DNA of 64,000 bases, from NCBI GenBank assembly GCA_001584585.1, contig LSYV01000011.1, forward strand, positions 2,587,373 to 2,651,372, read 5' to 3'. A program made the position numbers and the translations under genes. Source of the DNA: Gonium pectorale. Taxonomy: Eukaryota; Chlorophyta; Chlorophyceae; Chlamydomonadales; Volvocaceae. Position 1 is the first letter of the stretch. Every line of letters starts with the position of its first letter. Under the pieces are notes generated by a model. It was not told the origin of the DNA. It was given only the letters and a program-made list of their open reading frames with translations, and did no database searches. This document shows positions 44,351-57,811 of this stretch, in pieces.

Positions 44351-47110
44351 CAATGGTAAGTTGTAGTCCAATGCTGGCCCCTTCGCCAAGATGCTTCGAC
44401 GCTTTCAGTGCTTCCTGAAACGCCAAAGCTCGAGACTATGAACAGATATCATTCTCTCCTTACTCAATGAGCAAAATGGAAGGCAGAAACAACACGGAGC
44501 CGCGTCGTTGTCGCCCGCCAAGCGCAAGTCTATACTGTTTTGCCTTTTAGTAATTATAATGATATATAATAGCAATTGTTGTAATCATGCAGAGAAAGCT
44601 CGGCAAAACAATTCGTCAACTGTGTTCGAAGAGCGGGAAGAGCAGGAACCTCAAGATGTGAATGACATATGATAGCGCAGCTAAATCAATAAGTATGCAG
44701 GTGAGCTGGTAAACCAAACTGCAGTGGCGGTACAGGGTCGGACAACTGCAGTCCGCAAAATGGGCCGATTCTCATATTGAATACGGATTTATATAGCTTA
44801 TCAGCCTAAAAATAATGAGTGCTGGACGAAACTGGGGCTTTGTTGTGCGCTGAGACCCAGGGGTCTCCAGCGAGGTCCGGCCGCGGCGATGAGGATGGTT
44901 CAGGGCGCCTATTGCCCTGGTAAAGGAGTAAGATGGTTCTTCTATGTGCCGGAGTCTCTTCCGAGCCCAGGCTGTTGCAGGCTAGTTGCAGTACCGGTAT
45001 GGGAAAAGTGCAAACTGGGGGATCGTGCACGATGCTTGTACCAAAGTCTGCGGCTGGAGGGCGAGAGAGGAGCTCTAGTCCGTTGACACGCCAGCCGCGT
45101 GGCACTCGCACGGATCGACATATGGCCTTTTCCACCTTACAACGCCCCTAAACACGTAGCCTGTAGAAGGTTCAAGCGGAGGGCAGGGCATTTGGGCAAT
45201 AAGATGCAGACGGGAGAAGGGATGCGGGGCGGACAAACGTGTGGGAGACCAGTCAGACAATTAACGAGCTCACCGGCGACGCCTGAAGGGTCATACCTGC
45301 TTGTCTCTCCCACGTCTCAACCTATCACAAATTCACAATTACTACGAGCATGAAGCACTCTCGTGCATGCTCGTACACCGCAACTGACTTGCCGTCCTCG
45401 CTAACATATGACCAATCTAAAGCCATCGTCATGCATCGCACAATCCCCAACACAGTGCTTGTTCCCGGCTGCAGCCCTCGCAACCATACAGCGAAACGAC
45501 AGCTGCCTTTTGCGCAAGTTATTCACCAGCGCCCATGAGCCGAGAAGGTGAACGTCTGAACAAAGACCTCTCGACACACGCACACCTCCACGGCACACCA
45601 AGAAACAACACCGCACTGCTGATCCCTTAGCGGGCTACCGTGCATGCTAGGCAAACGCACAGGACACCGCAGCATAGCCCTATCGCGTCCTTGTCACGCG
45701 GTCCATCAAGTAACAGTCACATCCATTAGTGCGAATAGTGAAGCACCAACCATTGCAGTCCGCTGTGGACGCACACGCCATCCCGCAGCAGCAGCAGCGG
45801 CAGCCCGAAAGACGGCCGTACTGCAGAGGACAGCCCGCCTCCGCAGCGCCCTGCCTGTAGTGAACGACAAGCAAAGAGAATGCGGTTCTGTGCGCCTGTA
45901 CTTGTGGCCATGAGATCACCGCCGGGTGAACATGGCTTCACCAGCTGTATCACCGAACAGTCATTGGACGCGCGCGTGTTAGGGCCCAGCACACATGGCG
46001 GCACGGGCCCAACAGCCAGCGCACGCGCGGGCCCAGTTGCAGAGAGTACAAATGCACACGGTTTGACGCATTGATAATGTCCCTTCGTCATGCAACACGG
46101 AAGAGGGCGTCCAACTGGAACTGGAACGCGCGCGGACCGGAGGACACGCGTGCGCACACGGGTTGAACCGGGCATTCAACACGCCGTCCGCGTCCTCAAA
46201 ACATGCAATGGGCAAGAGCCCCTAACGCGATGAACCGGGCAGCACATCCCTGTGCCAATTTATGCCGTATGTATTCTGGACGACTCACACGGCGCAGCCT
46301 CCGGCGTGCATGCGTGGGTGCCAGCCGGACGATCGCCGTTGTGACTGTGCCAAGGTATCAGCACGGGCGTGCTCATGCTTGCTGCACGAGCTATTTGCTT
46401 GCCGCTGCACGAGCGGTGCACTGGAATCGGGTGTAGCGGCACGCCGCATACCGCGGGCGCCCAACAGCCCCAGGCATGCGGCCATGCGGCGCGCCGTGCA
46501 CCGAACCCACACGGCATCGCCGACAGGGACTGTAGGCTTACGGGCCTGGGCCCGTCTAGTGGGGAGGTGCGCGCACGCATCGCCCTGCCCCTCTATGAAG
46601 CAACGGAGGGCCACGGGGCAGGGCGATGACACCAGCACAAGGCGGCGGCAGGGCCACCGCACGAATCCCTGCCGCCCGACAGCTGCAGGCCAACTGCGCC
46701 CGCACCACGACGGCAGTCGCATCGACCAGTCAGATGAATCGAGTCGCGCCATCAGTACTACTCACGACACCCCGCGGTCCCGTCCCACGAATGTAAGTCT
46801 CCGACGACTCGGCATGGACCTGGCCTGTGCTCAGACAAGCCAGCGCCAGACACCATTCTAACGGGAGTTTCGACCTCAACCCCCTGTGTATGCGCTGACA
46901 GGGCTTCGCGCTTCCCTGCTATGGACCATGTCCTGAGGGTCCCGCCCTAGCCCCGGCTGCTCAGGCGCCATGGGCGCCATGGCGAGCAGCGTCGTGGGTG
47001 TAAGTCGCTTTTCTTTCCCCGGCCTGTCGACACCCTCTCCTCCCGCCGCCTGCCACCTTCCATGCACCCTCGCCGCCTGCCCTGTCGTACATGTTCGATG
47101 GTCTAGCCCT
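44351..47110. other. intergenic with a local AT-rich patch, no gene recognised
   Basis: A 2.76-kb spacer upstream of the coiled-coil gene and downstream of the ARM gene. Around 44536-44610 there is an AT-rich stretch (TAATTATAATGATATATAAT) that stands out from its surroundings. Open frames elsewhere carry no motif or splice chain. Confidence 0.5.
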
Positions 47111-50100
47111 TCATACAGTGATGCCTGCCCTGTCGTACATGGCGGCCACGGACGTCTCGCTCTTGAGTAGCCGCAGCACGCGCAGCGCCACCTGGCGCTC
47201 CTGGTCGTTGCGGCTGTAGTACATCTTGACCACGGGCTCCAGCACGCCCGCCGTCACAGCGGCCTGGCCGTACCTCCCGTCCTCGCCTGCGGGCAGTGGG
47301 CAACGAGCCGAGAGCGGTATGTTTGCTTAGGACTACCGTGTACAGGGGGCGTTGAGGCCGCCTGGCGGGGCATCGGGCCCGGCCGTCACCCCCAGTTGCG
47401 TTAAGTGCGGTCGAGAAGGGCGCGACGTGACGCTGCCCACAAACAGAAGCGCACACCGGCGACTGCATTACTCGTGTACTGAGTTTCAGCGTTATCATGT
47501 TGCACTATGTGCACGTGGCGCGTGGCATCCCGTTTCCCGTCTTTCGCTGCCCCCAGCCGGGGGCTGTTCGGACACACAGTGCACTGCGCGCTGGCCGAAC
47601 CGGCGCCCCCGCCTCCCCGGCACCCAGCACTCCCGCCCTTGCCGGCTGTGCCTCTCACCTATGAGCGGCACCAGCGCCGCCGCCGCCGTGATGCGCACTT
47701 GTGCCATGAGGCCGGGCTGCCCCGAGTGCGTCTTGAGCGCCAGGCCCAGGCCCAGGAGCGCGCCGTCGGCAACCACCTGCGCGCACACCAGTGCCGCTGC
47801 GCTCAAGGCACTTTTCCGGCGCATGCTGGGGCCTCATCCCTTTGGGCCTCTGTCACGGCCGGCATTGTCAAATGTAAGGTGCGCACCCCCGGCGCCCGCG
47901 ACGCATGCGCAACGCCTGCGAGACCCACCTGCGGGCGCAGCTTGGGCTGCAGCGAGAGCAGCGCGATGACCGCAGCCGCGGAGCGCTGGCTCTGGAGCAC
48001 CCACGCTGTGTCGGTGCCGTCCAGACCTGGGGGCAGGTGCGGGCATGCGTTCAGCCAACACATCCTGCGAGCTACGACGCGGGTTGGATACGGTAGTTGG
48101 GAGATCTATATTCAGACCCCTCCCGCCCCGCCCCTGTCGCCCCGCCCCGCCCGTCCCCCGCTCACCCAGCTCGTATCCCTGCGTGGTGTTGTACGCCAGG
48201 ATGGCCACCATGTGCGGCACCATGCCCGCGCCCACTAGCGCCTCCGCGGCCAGCGACGCGGGCGCCACGTCGCGGGCGGCCTCCAGCACCGCGTTGTGCA
48301 GGTCGGGGAAGTCGGTCTCGCTGCGCGCGGAACGGAGAAAGAGCAAGAAGGGGGTTACTCTCGATGGCAAGCCTAGTGTTGCCAGGTGGAGAGTGGAGCA
48401 TACAAACGCGGCAACAGGGGACAGGAGTCAGCGAATACGGTAGGGGGGAAGGAGAAGCGCGACGGTGATAATGTAAAGCAGGGACGGAAGGCAGTGGGCC
48501 CCCCCATGAACCCTCCAGCACGCCTCTGACTCAAACCCGTCCTCCCCTCCCCCGAACCTCCCTCATCCCCCTTCCCTCCCCACCGTGTCCCTCACCGCAT
48601 GATCCGCATGAGGTCCGCCGCCAGCGCTGCCCGACCCTCGGGACTGTCCGGGTAGGGCTCCTCCGGCCGCACGCCCGCGTCGCCGGCGTCCAGCTCCCCC
48701 AGCTCCAGCTGCAGCTCCCGCTCAGGGTCCTCCAGTCCCTCCAGATCCTCAGCGACCTCACCGCCGTTGCCGCCCAGGCCGCCAAAGCCGCCGACCCCGC
48801 CGTCAGCAGAGGACGAGGCGCTGGTTGTGAATGAGACGGAGGCCGCCTGCGGCGGCTGTGGCCCGGGCTGGCGAGACTTGCGTCGCAGCACGATGAGCTT
48901 GACGATGAGGGAGCACTGCTCGCGGGCGTCCTTGTCGGTGCCCGCCTGCGCCGGTCGACGGGGTACACGAAGAAGAGTCGGGACGGGAGGGACGGGGTGG
49001 GATGAAAAGCGTTGTCAGTCGGGGTTGGGGAGGGGACGGAAACAGCACACGAGTGCGGGTAGGGAGGGGAATAGCCCAAGGGCGGATGGGTGGGTGGGGG
49101 CTGACTGCCGCGTCTAGGGCCTCCCGTGCGTTGCTGCGGCGCCAGCCGTCACCGGGTGCGCTGCCACAACGGCCACGCGTGTGGCCGAGCTACGCCGCAT
49201 CAGCAACCCAGCGTCGCTCCGGCCTGCCATACGGTGCCATGTGGTATCGGTGCAGTGACACCCTACATATGCACACACGCGCCTCTCGCCTCGCTCGTCT
49301 GTTTGCAGCCTGTTTGCAGCCTGTCCACACGCACGCACATTCGCATGACGTAACACACGCGCCTCTCGTTTGACGCGCCTCTCACTGCACGTCCCGTTCT
49401 CCGTCTCCTGCATCACCCCACTCCCTGCTCCTGCGCCACGCCTTTCCCGCCCGCTTCCATCCCTCCCACCCCCAGCCCCTCGCGGGGCCATGCCCACCTT
49501 GAACAGCAGCTGCGCGCACAGCGACAGCAGGCCAGCGCCCACCACCTCCTTGCCCGCGGCGTCGTCGCCCGCGGAGTCGGAGGTGCGCACCATGTCGGCC
49601 AGCAGCGCCAGGGAGGGGCCCAGGCTGGGCCGCTGGCCCAGGCGGACCTCCCGGATCAGCGGGGCAACCAGGCCTGCAGGGCGTGCGTGGGTCGGGTCCA
49701 CACGGGCTCCGACTTACGCATGCATGTACACAAGCGGAATCTACTACCGGTAGCGCTGGTGCCTGGGTTCCTACTCCCAAAGCGGGCGCGCAGGAGTATG
49801 CAGTACGGTAGGAGACACACAAGACGGAGCGGGGCGGGGGATTTGCCCGGCAGGAATGGTCTGCACCGCCTGCCGCCGCCCGACGGGGTTGTCGCCGCGC
49901 TGCTCACCTGCCGTCACGACGCCGGCGCCACCCTTGCTGCCGCTGGGCGACGGCGCGGGCGCCACTCCGCTGAGCTGTCGCAGCACCCCCGCGGCCCCGC
50001 CCACCACGTGGCTGCTCACGTTGGTGCCCGCGTACGTCACGATCACCTGTGGCCGGCCGCCACACACGGGTTTGACAGCATGCACACTTGCAGGCGGGAT

Positions 50101-52506
50101 AGATCCGCAGTGTTTGCCGTGGCGAGCTCATGACTCGCATGTGAATGGTACCTAATAGTGGTGCAGCCGTGACTGCGTATCGGCACTTGGAAGGACCGGC
50201 CTACGACCTAATCGCCAAACAGGCACCGCCCTTCCGTTCCACTCCCGTGCTCGTACATCCAGTGCTCTGCACACGAGGTCCTGCACCTGCACCTGCTCCA
50301 GCCGCTAGCCTCCGTTCCCGGCTGAATGACTGCCACCGCCCCGAGACCGACACATCAACCAGGACGTACGTGTTCCCGGGCCCTGCCGCGGCGCTACCAC
50401 GCGCGCACCTCACCTGGTATATTACCGCCGGAGCCCCGCTGTCGGCCAGCTTTTGCCGCCCGCCCTCCTGGCCCGCGACCAGCTCCAGCAGCTGGGTGCC
50501 AGCCTGCACCGCGTCGCTGCTGTTGTAGCTGGCGCCTGGGAGGGAGGCCGAGACGGGGTGGGGTAAGAGGGTGGGGTCAGACGGGATGGAGTAGGGGGTT
50601 AGGGCGCGGGGGACAGCCGTGAAACCGGGGCCGGCGGCCATACAAGGGATTGATATTCCGCGCATAAGCTCGCCATATCCCTCCCGGCTAGCGTAAGCCG
50701 AAATCGTCACATAGCGCCTGAGGTCACACACTCCCGGCTCCCGACACGCGGAGGCCGTGAACGCACAAACTCGGGCGCACCCTCCAACACTCGAGTCCGT
50801 GGGAAATCTACCCGTGCCGTGGACTCACCCGTCTCCACGAGCGACATGCCGGCGTCGATGAGTCCGTCCGCCCGCTCGGCCACCCAGGCCAGCACGCGCT
50901 GCTGCTGCATCGCCTCGCCCGCCAGGCTGCGCAGCAGCACCGCAGAGGCGGCCTGCCAGGACGGGACACCTGCGCGGGTGGGGAGGAAGGGGGGAAAGGG
51001 AGGGCAGCCATATTTGGTCTTAGAGCAAACGCCCCACAACTTCAGTTTGTATCGCCCACACCCGCTCCCATTAGGCACTGGTTGTCCAACCAGGCATGGG
51101 CCCGTTCCGCCTCCTCGACACATGAACCGCCCACACCGCTGGTCCCATCCAGCCACCACCCTACGGCCCCATCCACCGGCCCCGATCCCTCGGCCCCACA
51201 ATGGCCCCATCGCCCCCCATTTCCCCCACCTCGCTGCATGATGTCTCCCAGCCGCCCCAGCAGCTGCCCCGCCTTCAGCGGCTTGGCCCCCGCGGGGAAG
51301 CCGCCCCGCGGTGCTGGCGCCCCCAGCAGCGCCGCCGTCAGCCCTTCATCGCCCTCCGCCAGTTTGGCCAACGCCAGCAGGCAGGCCGGGAGCAGCTCCG
51401 GGCCCGCCTCAGGGGCCGGCTGCGGCTGGGCCTGAGGTGAGTGGTGGTGATGGGAGGATGGGGAGGCAGCAGCGGCCGTGCGCCGGTGCGCGTGGTGCTG
51501 TGCGTGTGCCGCCTGTTGGCGCCGTTGCTCCGCCTCCGCTGCCGCCAGGTCGGCGGACAGCACGTGGCGCAGAAGCGAGTCCACCACGCCTGCAGGCAGG
51601 CGGGCGGGCGAAGGGTGAGAGGGGGCGGCTCAGCGGCAAGCAGCCAACGGGACGCAAACTGCGGGCCCCGCGCTTTCCGCTGCCGTCTGACGACCCGTTT
51701 TCCCAAGGTACCACCCCCTTCATACACATGCACCATCCCCGCCCCAGTGCGATTCCCCCGCCCTGGCGCCTCCAGCGACGCGGACACCGCCTGCAGCAGG
51801 CGGCCCAACCAACCGCTCTTACCGGTACCCCGCCCGGCGGGGTAAGCCCTCACCCCTATCACCGTGCCGTAAGCGTCGATGCCACTCCTACCTGGGGCAC
51901 GCTTGGCCTGATCCCGAAGTGCCGGCACGGCAGCCAGGTACATGACCGACAGGGCGGCCGATGCGGCCCGCAGCTGGGCGTCCTGAGCGGCGGCATCGGG
52001 GCGGCCAGCGGCACCGCCCCTGCTGTGTGCCGATGAAGGAAGGTCGCTGTTCAGGTCTGTCAGTAGCTTTTGTACGTTGATGCCGCCCCCAGGAGCGCGA
52101 CCGCCGCTTCCGCGCGGCGACAGGAAGCTGAGCCCCGGAATGGCCAAGACGCCTGAGGGTTCGGCGCGTGGGGTGAGCATGCGGAACGCGGGAGAGGGGG
52201 GACGAGCCTCAGGGAGGGGGATTGCAGAGCAGCAGAGGGGGTAAGCAAACACGCTCGAGCATGGGGCCGGGGGAGAGGGGCGGGTCGCCAAAGTCCGGAA
52301 GCCGCGACGAAAGAAGGGTAGGCCAGAGTGGTTCAGGTCAGGTGATCAGGGCAGGGAGCTTCGCCAGCGCATGGACTGTAGGCGGAGTAGCCGCGCTGCC
52401 GCAAGTGCCCAAGGGCAGGCAGGGGACAGCCCTCACCTAGGTGATGCGATAAGAGGACTGTCAGCATGCCCAGGGCAACGCGAACTCGAGTCCTAAACCG
52501 CGCCAT
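47111..52506 (-). CDS. ARM/HEAT-like alpha-solenoid protein, uncharacterised
   Basis: Twelve phase-consistent exons (52506-52437, 52152-51892, 51589-51230, 50969-50829, 50535-50414, 50046-49908, 49673-49498, 48945-48596, 48320-48166, 48026-47929, 47776-47659, 47286-47111) encode 721 aa. The protein is a run of hydrophobic Ala/Leu/Val helices in pairs, typical of armadillo or HEAT folds: LPACLLALAKLAEGDEGLTA, WQAASAVLLRSLAGEAMQQQ, SLGPSLALLADMVRTSD, GAGLLSLCAQLLFKVG, AGVLEPVVKMYYSRNDQERQ. Most introns fall between helix pairs. The N-terminus MARFRTRVRVALGMLTVLLS is basic and hydrophobic and could be an organelle targeting or signal-anchor sequence. Inserts rich in His/Gln and in acidic/Gly residues break the solenoid. 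Such folds are binding scaffolds; the partner is unknown. The start is the first in-frame ATG before the GTGAGG donor. Confidence 0.78.
49273..49368. repeat. second copy of dispersed repeat, with 16-bp flanking direct repeats
   Basis: ACACACGCGCCTCTCG occurs at 49273-49288 and 49353-49368, bracketing 64 bp. The bracketed part holds a doubled 11-mer (TGTTTGCAGCC) and the core GTCCACACGCACGCAC then ATTCGCATGACGTA, shared with 15315-15348. It lies in the intron between exons 8 and 7 of the ARM-like gene. Confidence 0.6.
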
Positions 52507-54839
52507 GGCGTCGGAAGCAAGCGTCACGTATGTCTGACCGGCTCCCGGCGTAGCGCGCCCCTGACGACGAGCTGCTGTTTACAGATGTATATCAACAATA
52601 TCCTTAGCTCAAAGCCCGGCGGTCCAAAGGCCCAGCGCAGGCGATGTCGGTAGCAGTGGACCAGACTGCTAAATGTTACAGGTACTGCAGCCTGTGGGCC
52701 TGAACTTTTGCAACTATGACAGAATGGGCGCCTGGCCGCAGCCAGTATGTTCCATGGTCTTCATTATTCGCCGCGACACACCTCGGGAGGGCTGAGGAGG
52801 TTATAGTTGAGCATAATTTTACAGCAAGTGCTATGCGCAAGTGCCGAAAGGCGCGCAATCGTCCTGTGCCTTCGCGCCCAAAAGGCACCGTACGCCGGGG
52901 CGTGCACGGTACAAACCCAATGACGTTTGTCTTCGTGCGTGTACCTCGAGGGTCGAAGGGGCTGTGGCGCGCAACGCAATTGTGCACTTCAGCGCAACAG
53001 CCCTGACCTGCAACGGACTGTCTGTAGCAGGAGCCCGCCCGGGTGTCCAAGGGTCCGCCCCGGCCATGCACTCCATCTACACTCCATACAGCAAATCGCA
53101 AAACGCATAAAATCCATTGACAGGTACTTTCACGCCCGCCGCCTTGACCGCTACATGACACCGACCCCAGACCGCCTATCCACTGTGTGTGCGGACGTAC
53201 TGCTTCAACACCGCGAGCAGCGACACCTACCGGAGGGTACACCTACTCCTCGACGTTTTCCGCACATGGCGCCGGCATTCCGCACTCCCTTCATAACGGG
53301 GCACAAGCTCCGCTTGTCGAGGCTGGGAGCTCTGCCCACCTCTGCCTGCTTCTCCTAGTACACAGGGAGCACCAGCCGTAACGCAGGTCGCTCACGGTAC
53401 GTAATGCGAAACCACTTCCGCAAGCAGGTAAGTAAATCTGCCAACAGCACATCATAACAACCAAATAAACGCTGAGGCTGACAGCCTCACCAGCACTCCG
53501 ACACGTACTGTACAGCCCAGGACAGGACTGGCTTCCTGGGTACATTTTGACCGGCCCCGGCAGCGTTATGAAACGCAACCGGCAGGGCGGGCCATACAAA
53601 ATATTGCTACAAAAGAGCCCAACCTACGTGACCTGTACGACGTAACGGTTAGGTTGAGATGAAGAGGAAGTGCCGGGCGGCGCGGGCGGTACACACCCTT
53701 GTGATGCCTCGCGTCCACAAATGAATAAACGACCCGGCAGCGGCACATGAAGTCGCCGCCATTCGTCACGACAGTCAGCGGAATACCGTATGGCGGGGCA
53801 GTACAATTCATAAATGTGCTCCACCCAAACCGCTATACAACGATGCCAACGCCATACTGACGACCCCCGCCCGAATGCCGGCGCAGGGGATACAGACGCC
53901 TCGGGAGACACTAGATGTTTTTCTTCTCGGATTCTGATCCAGCAATGCCACGGCATGATACGAAATGACATGCGATTCTCCTGCCGCCTCAACAGCACGC
54001 GGCTCCTCGCCTCGACCAAAAAGCTCAAACAGAGGCCCCGAGCGCGCTCGCACAGTACCCGTATGCGCATAGGACTTCGGTTAAGCACATCAACGGCTGC
54101 GCCTTCGTCAGCGGTCGCATCGCCTGTCCGCGGCACCATCACCGCAGAGGTTGGCCAACGCCCTGCAGCCCCGACCGCCTGGCAACAACCCAGGCCCGGT
54201 AGGCCACGGCCCGTAGGGCGCTTCCGCAGCCCGCGCTAAGCGCCCATGCACGTCCAGTGCAGGCGCGCGCGGACACACACGTCCATACAAGGTAATGCAA
54301 CGTTCCCTGCCGTTCAACGCTTGGGCCCGGCGACTGTGGCCGCCCTTAGCCCAATCAACTTTCCTGTTTGCTGATGGGCCAACCTGCGGACAATTCTAGA
54401 GAGCCGCAGCCAACACCAATGGCCAGCAACGCCCGGTCAACACAGCTTCGACAAGTCCGCGGCGCCGGAGCAAGCAGAGCCTCGCCAGATGCCCTTCTGA
54501 TGGAGTTGAGTGGACTCTTCCTTCATACCCTTAGAGGCTCCCTTGCGGCCGCGCTGCTCACAACGCCCGTGCTGCCACCGCATTGAGCACCCTCGCATCT
54601 CGGATGCCCGTACGAAGCCCATTCCTGTCGCACCTGGATCCTGCGCCCTTGCTTGCAAAGCACCTGCCGCACCTGCCGCGCGGGTGCTCCCTCCCTTGCG
54701 CCGCTCGAGGGCGCCAACTTGGCCCCTGGTGCCACGTGCCACGTCCGGCTAGCAGCCTCACCCACACCCTCCGTTCTCACAGCCGCAAGAAGCCGCACGG
54801 AGCCGAGGCCCTGGCGCGCGGGAGGGCACAGTGCCTGGC
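52507..54839. other. intergenic, no gene recognised
   Basis: A 2.3-kb spacer between two leftward genes. It should hold the ARM gene promoter and the 3' UTR of the multipass membrane gene. No coding exon is supported. Confidence 0.5.
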
Positions 54840-57537
54840 TCAGCCCCTGGCTCGGTGCGGGAGGTGCTTGATCAGCAGCAGCTCCGCCAGGGTGGCCAGC
54901 AGCGCGGCGGTGACGGGCGCGCCCAGGTCGTTGGTGTGGTGCCAGATGATGCCAAAGTAGGACACGTTGAGGGCGGTCAGCACGTAGGCCAGGCGCGCAG
55001 CGCGGCGGCGGGTGAGCAGCCACAGGATCGACACCTGCGGGGCCGCCGGGCAGGAGGGGCGCGAGCGGGCGGCAGGGAGGTGGGCACGACGGACGGCGGC
55101 GAACCCAGACACGTGGCAACACGCCATGGCGACGGGCGTGTCGCAGCCCGGACGCAACCCACGTTGAGGCGATGACACCCAGCTGCCACATGGGGCGACT
55201 TGCGCGCCGCGTTGCCGCCCCACCCTGGCCCGCCTCACCGTCTTGAACGCCTGCGCCATCTCGGTCCCCAGCTGCCGCAGCGGGGCGTTGGCCGCGTCGC
55301 CGCCGCCGTTGTCGTCCATGGCCAAGTCCCCGCCGTACACCGCCGCCCCGCCGTACGCCGCGAACGACGTGACCGCTACGCCGTCGGCCGCCTCTGCCAG
55401 CCGCGACCGCGTCGCCTGGCCACGGCGCGCCTGCGCCGCCGCTGCGGTGGCGGCGGCGGCCGTATCGCCGCCGCTGCGGCGCAGCAGGTCGGGCCGCTCG
55501 GCTGCGCGCTCCGCGGCAGCGTGGAGGAAGTATCTGTCGGCCGACTCGAATGCCTCCCGTATAACCACCACCTGCCGCTCGCTGACGTCCAGCTGCCGGG
55601 TGACGAACCAGGCTGCGGCACGGGAGCCAGGGAAGGTAACCACAACATGCGCGGCGCGAGCGAGTCCACCCGACAGGATGGCGAGGATACATGGAGAAAA
55701 TAGTGCCCCTAAGGTCACGAGCCCGAGGGTCATCCGATGTCGACGGCGAACGTGGCGACACACACACACCAAAGCAGAGCGGCAAACCAAACGCCCAGCC
55801 CCGGCCCAGCGACGCACCGTCCTGTCCGGGCACTGCCCTGCGTCAGCCAACGCGCCCGTCACAGCCAACACCGCATGCCAATGCGGTCTCCCTCCCCGCC
55901 CATTCCGCAGCCCATCGCCCTTTGTCTTTCTCCGCCTCCACATCCCACTGCCGCTGTCGGCCCCTGCACGCCTCCCTAAGCCTCCCCCCATCGGCCCTAT
56001 CGGCGCGGCTGTACCTGCAAAGTACCCGCTGCAGACGGCGGTCGCCAGCGCGCCTGCGTGCCGGCGCACCAGCCCCGGCACGTGCCAGTGCCACTGCAGC
56101 GGCAGGGGCACGTCGGCCGCGGGGCCGGGCCCCGCCGCCAGCTCCATGGAAGGGTTGACCAGGTCCGAGGCCAGCAGCGCGCCCGCCATGGACATCGCAC
56201 CGTGGGCGGCGGGCAGCAGCAGCAGCATGGTTGGAACCACCAGCACGGAGGCCAGGATGAGCAGCTGCGAGGAGTTGAGGTCTGCGTGGTGGATCACGGC
56301 GGGGGTGGGGAGGGGAGCCGGGTGGGGAGGGGGCGGGTAGCGTGCGAGGTGCGGGTAGGCGCGGGGGAGCTGGCGGGACGTGAGCGTTTGCCATGACCGC
56401 AAGGTGTTTGCAACTTGCGAGGCCGGTCAGCGCAGGCCATGCGCCTTCCCTCCCCGAAGGCGCGCGTCCCGAGACAGGAATGGGCTTCTTCTTGGCCTAC
56501 ACGGCAGCCAGTTTCCCGTTCGCCCGCGCTCCACACGCATTGCCTGCTGCTACTTGGGGCCGCGCTGGGCCCTGCCCACCACAGCCACCGTCAAACTAAT
56601 ACCGCACGTACGGTGCAAACGAGCTGCCCAAGTCCCTTTCCACGTTCACACACCCGTCCCCGTCCTGGTCGCCTCTCGATCGCCGCAACGTACGGCACGT
56701 ACCCTGCACGATGGGGTGCACGATCTCCCGCTGGCTGTCGTGCAGGTCGCCCAGAACCGGGAAGCTCTGCTGCACAGGCTTCAGGCGGGCAGCCAGCGAG
56801 CACAGCACCAGCGGAATGGCATAGCCGGCGCCCTGCGCCATGGCCCCCAAGCTGCTGCTCGTCATCGCAAAGCCGCCTGCACGTGGCCGCGGCAGAGGGT
56901 GCTTTGAGTGCTTGGGCGCGGGGTTGCCGGAGGTGGCACCGGGCTCTGCCCTGGCTGCCTGCACGCACCTAGCGGGTCCTCTCCGGTCAGCCAGCTCGTG
57001 ACGAAGGCCGCCAGGGTGAGCAGCGAGCCCATGTTCGTGGCCAGCGTGAGGCGCATTTCGGGCACCAGCGAGGCCACCTCGGCGCGCAGAAGCTCGTCCT
57101 CAGACTCCCTGCGGCGATCGACCGCCGCGCGCGCCAGAAGACGAAGGGTCAGGTCAAAGTTGTTCAATACGCGTATGCATACTAATGTCATGGATGCGAG
57201 CACTGCTAATCCTTGGCCAGGAGAACGGCTGTGCCAAGCGCGCGTCACCGCCGCTTTTGAACGCCAACAAGGGCTTCTGCGGCGCGGGCTCCCCAACTCA
57301 CCAGGAGGCTGCCTCGAGGAGCTCCTTCAGCCTGTTCGTTGCCGTTTGGAACGGCAGATTGGCGTCATAGCGCGGCTCGGCGACACATGCCGCTTCCGTC
57401 GCCACGTCCTCCGGCACCGCCAAGGTGCGCAACCCCGACATAGGCTTGATTGATTTTATGTGCGTGTTAGAACGAGTCCTACATGTCCTTGTAGCGTAGG
57501 GCTGAGCACAGCTTAAGAGTAAACCCGTTTGCTTCAT
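54840..57537 (-). CDS. organelle-targeted multipass membrane protein, uncharacterised
   Basis: Six phase-consistent exons (57537-57302, 57108-56969, 56876-56703, 56281-56015, 55612-55239, 55034-54840) encode 461 aa. The first 35 residues (MKQTGLLLSCAQPYATRTCR onward) are rich in Ser/Thr/Arg/Lys and poor in acids, like a plastid or mitochondrial transit peptide. Hydrophobic spans include MGSLLTLAAFVTSWL, GYAIPLVLCSLAARL, LLILASVLVVPTMLLLL, GALATAVCSGYFAG, LAYVLTALNVSYFGIIW and VTAALLATLAELLLI, so about five or six membrane helices are likely. A soluble, Ala/Arg-rich loop of about 120 residues (QVVVIREAFESADRYFLHAA onward) separates the last two helices from the rest. I do not recognise the family. 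It diverges from the RS-rich gene, with 274 bp between start codons. Confidence 0.72.
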
Positions 57538-57811
57538 CGTTGGCCCTGTGCGCGCCTTGTCAGTGTGTTCAAGCTCCCTCCTACAGGCGGAATCAGTGGC
57601 AACAGGCACAATGGCCTCGTGCTGCCCTGTTGCTGCCCCGTCGTCCCGCTGCTGGCCCCCGTACGGTTCCAGTAGCCCTCACACAATAGCTTTTTTGCAC
57701 GATATTGCGTTGTCATACTTTACGCAAGTGAGCTGAGGACACTCCATTATACGCGGGTGGATGGTTGTGCCAGCTGCACCCTTCACCGCTCTCTTCCGCC
57801 TCCCATGATCC
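57538..57811. promoter_or_regulatory. divergent intergenic region, probable shared promoter
   Basis: 274 bp separate the start codons of the leftward membrane-protein gene and the rightward RS-rich gene, so the two promoters and 5' UTRs must overlap or be shared. A short upstream reading frame overlaps the rightward start. Confidence 0.5.
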
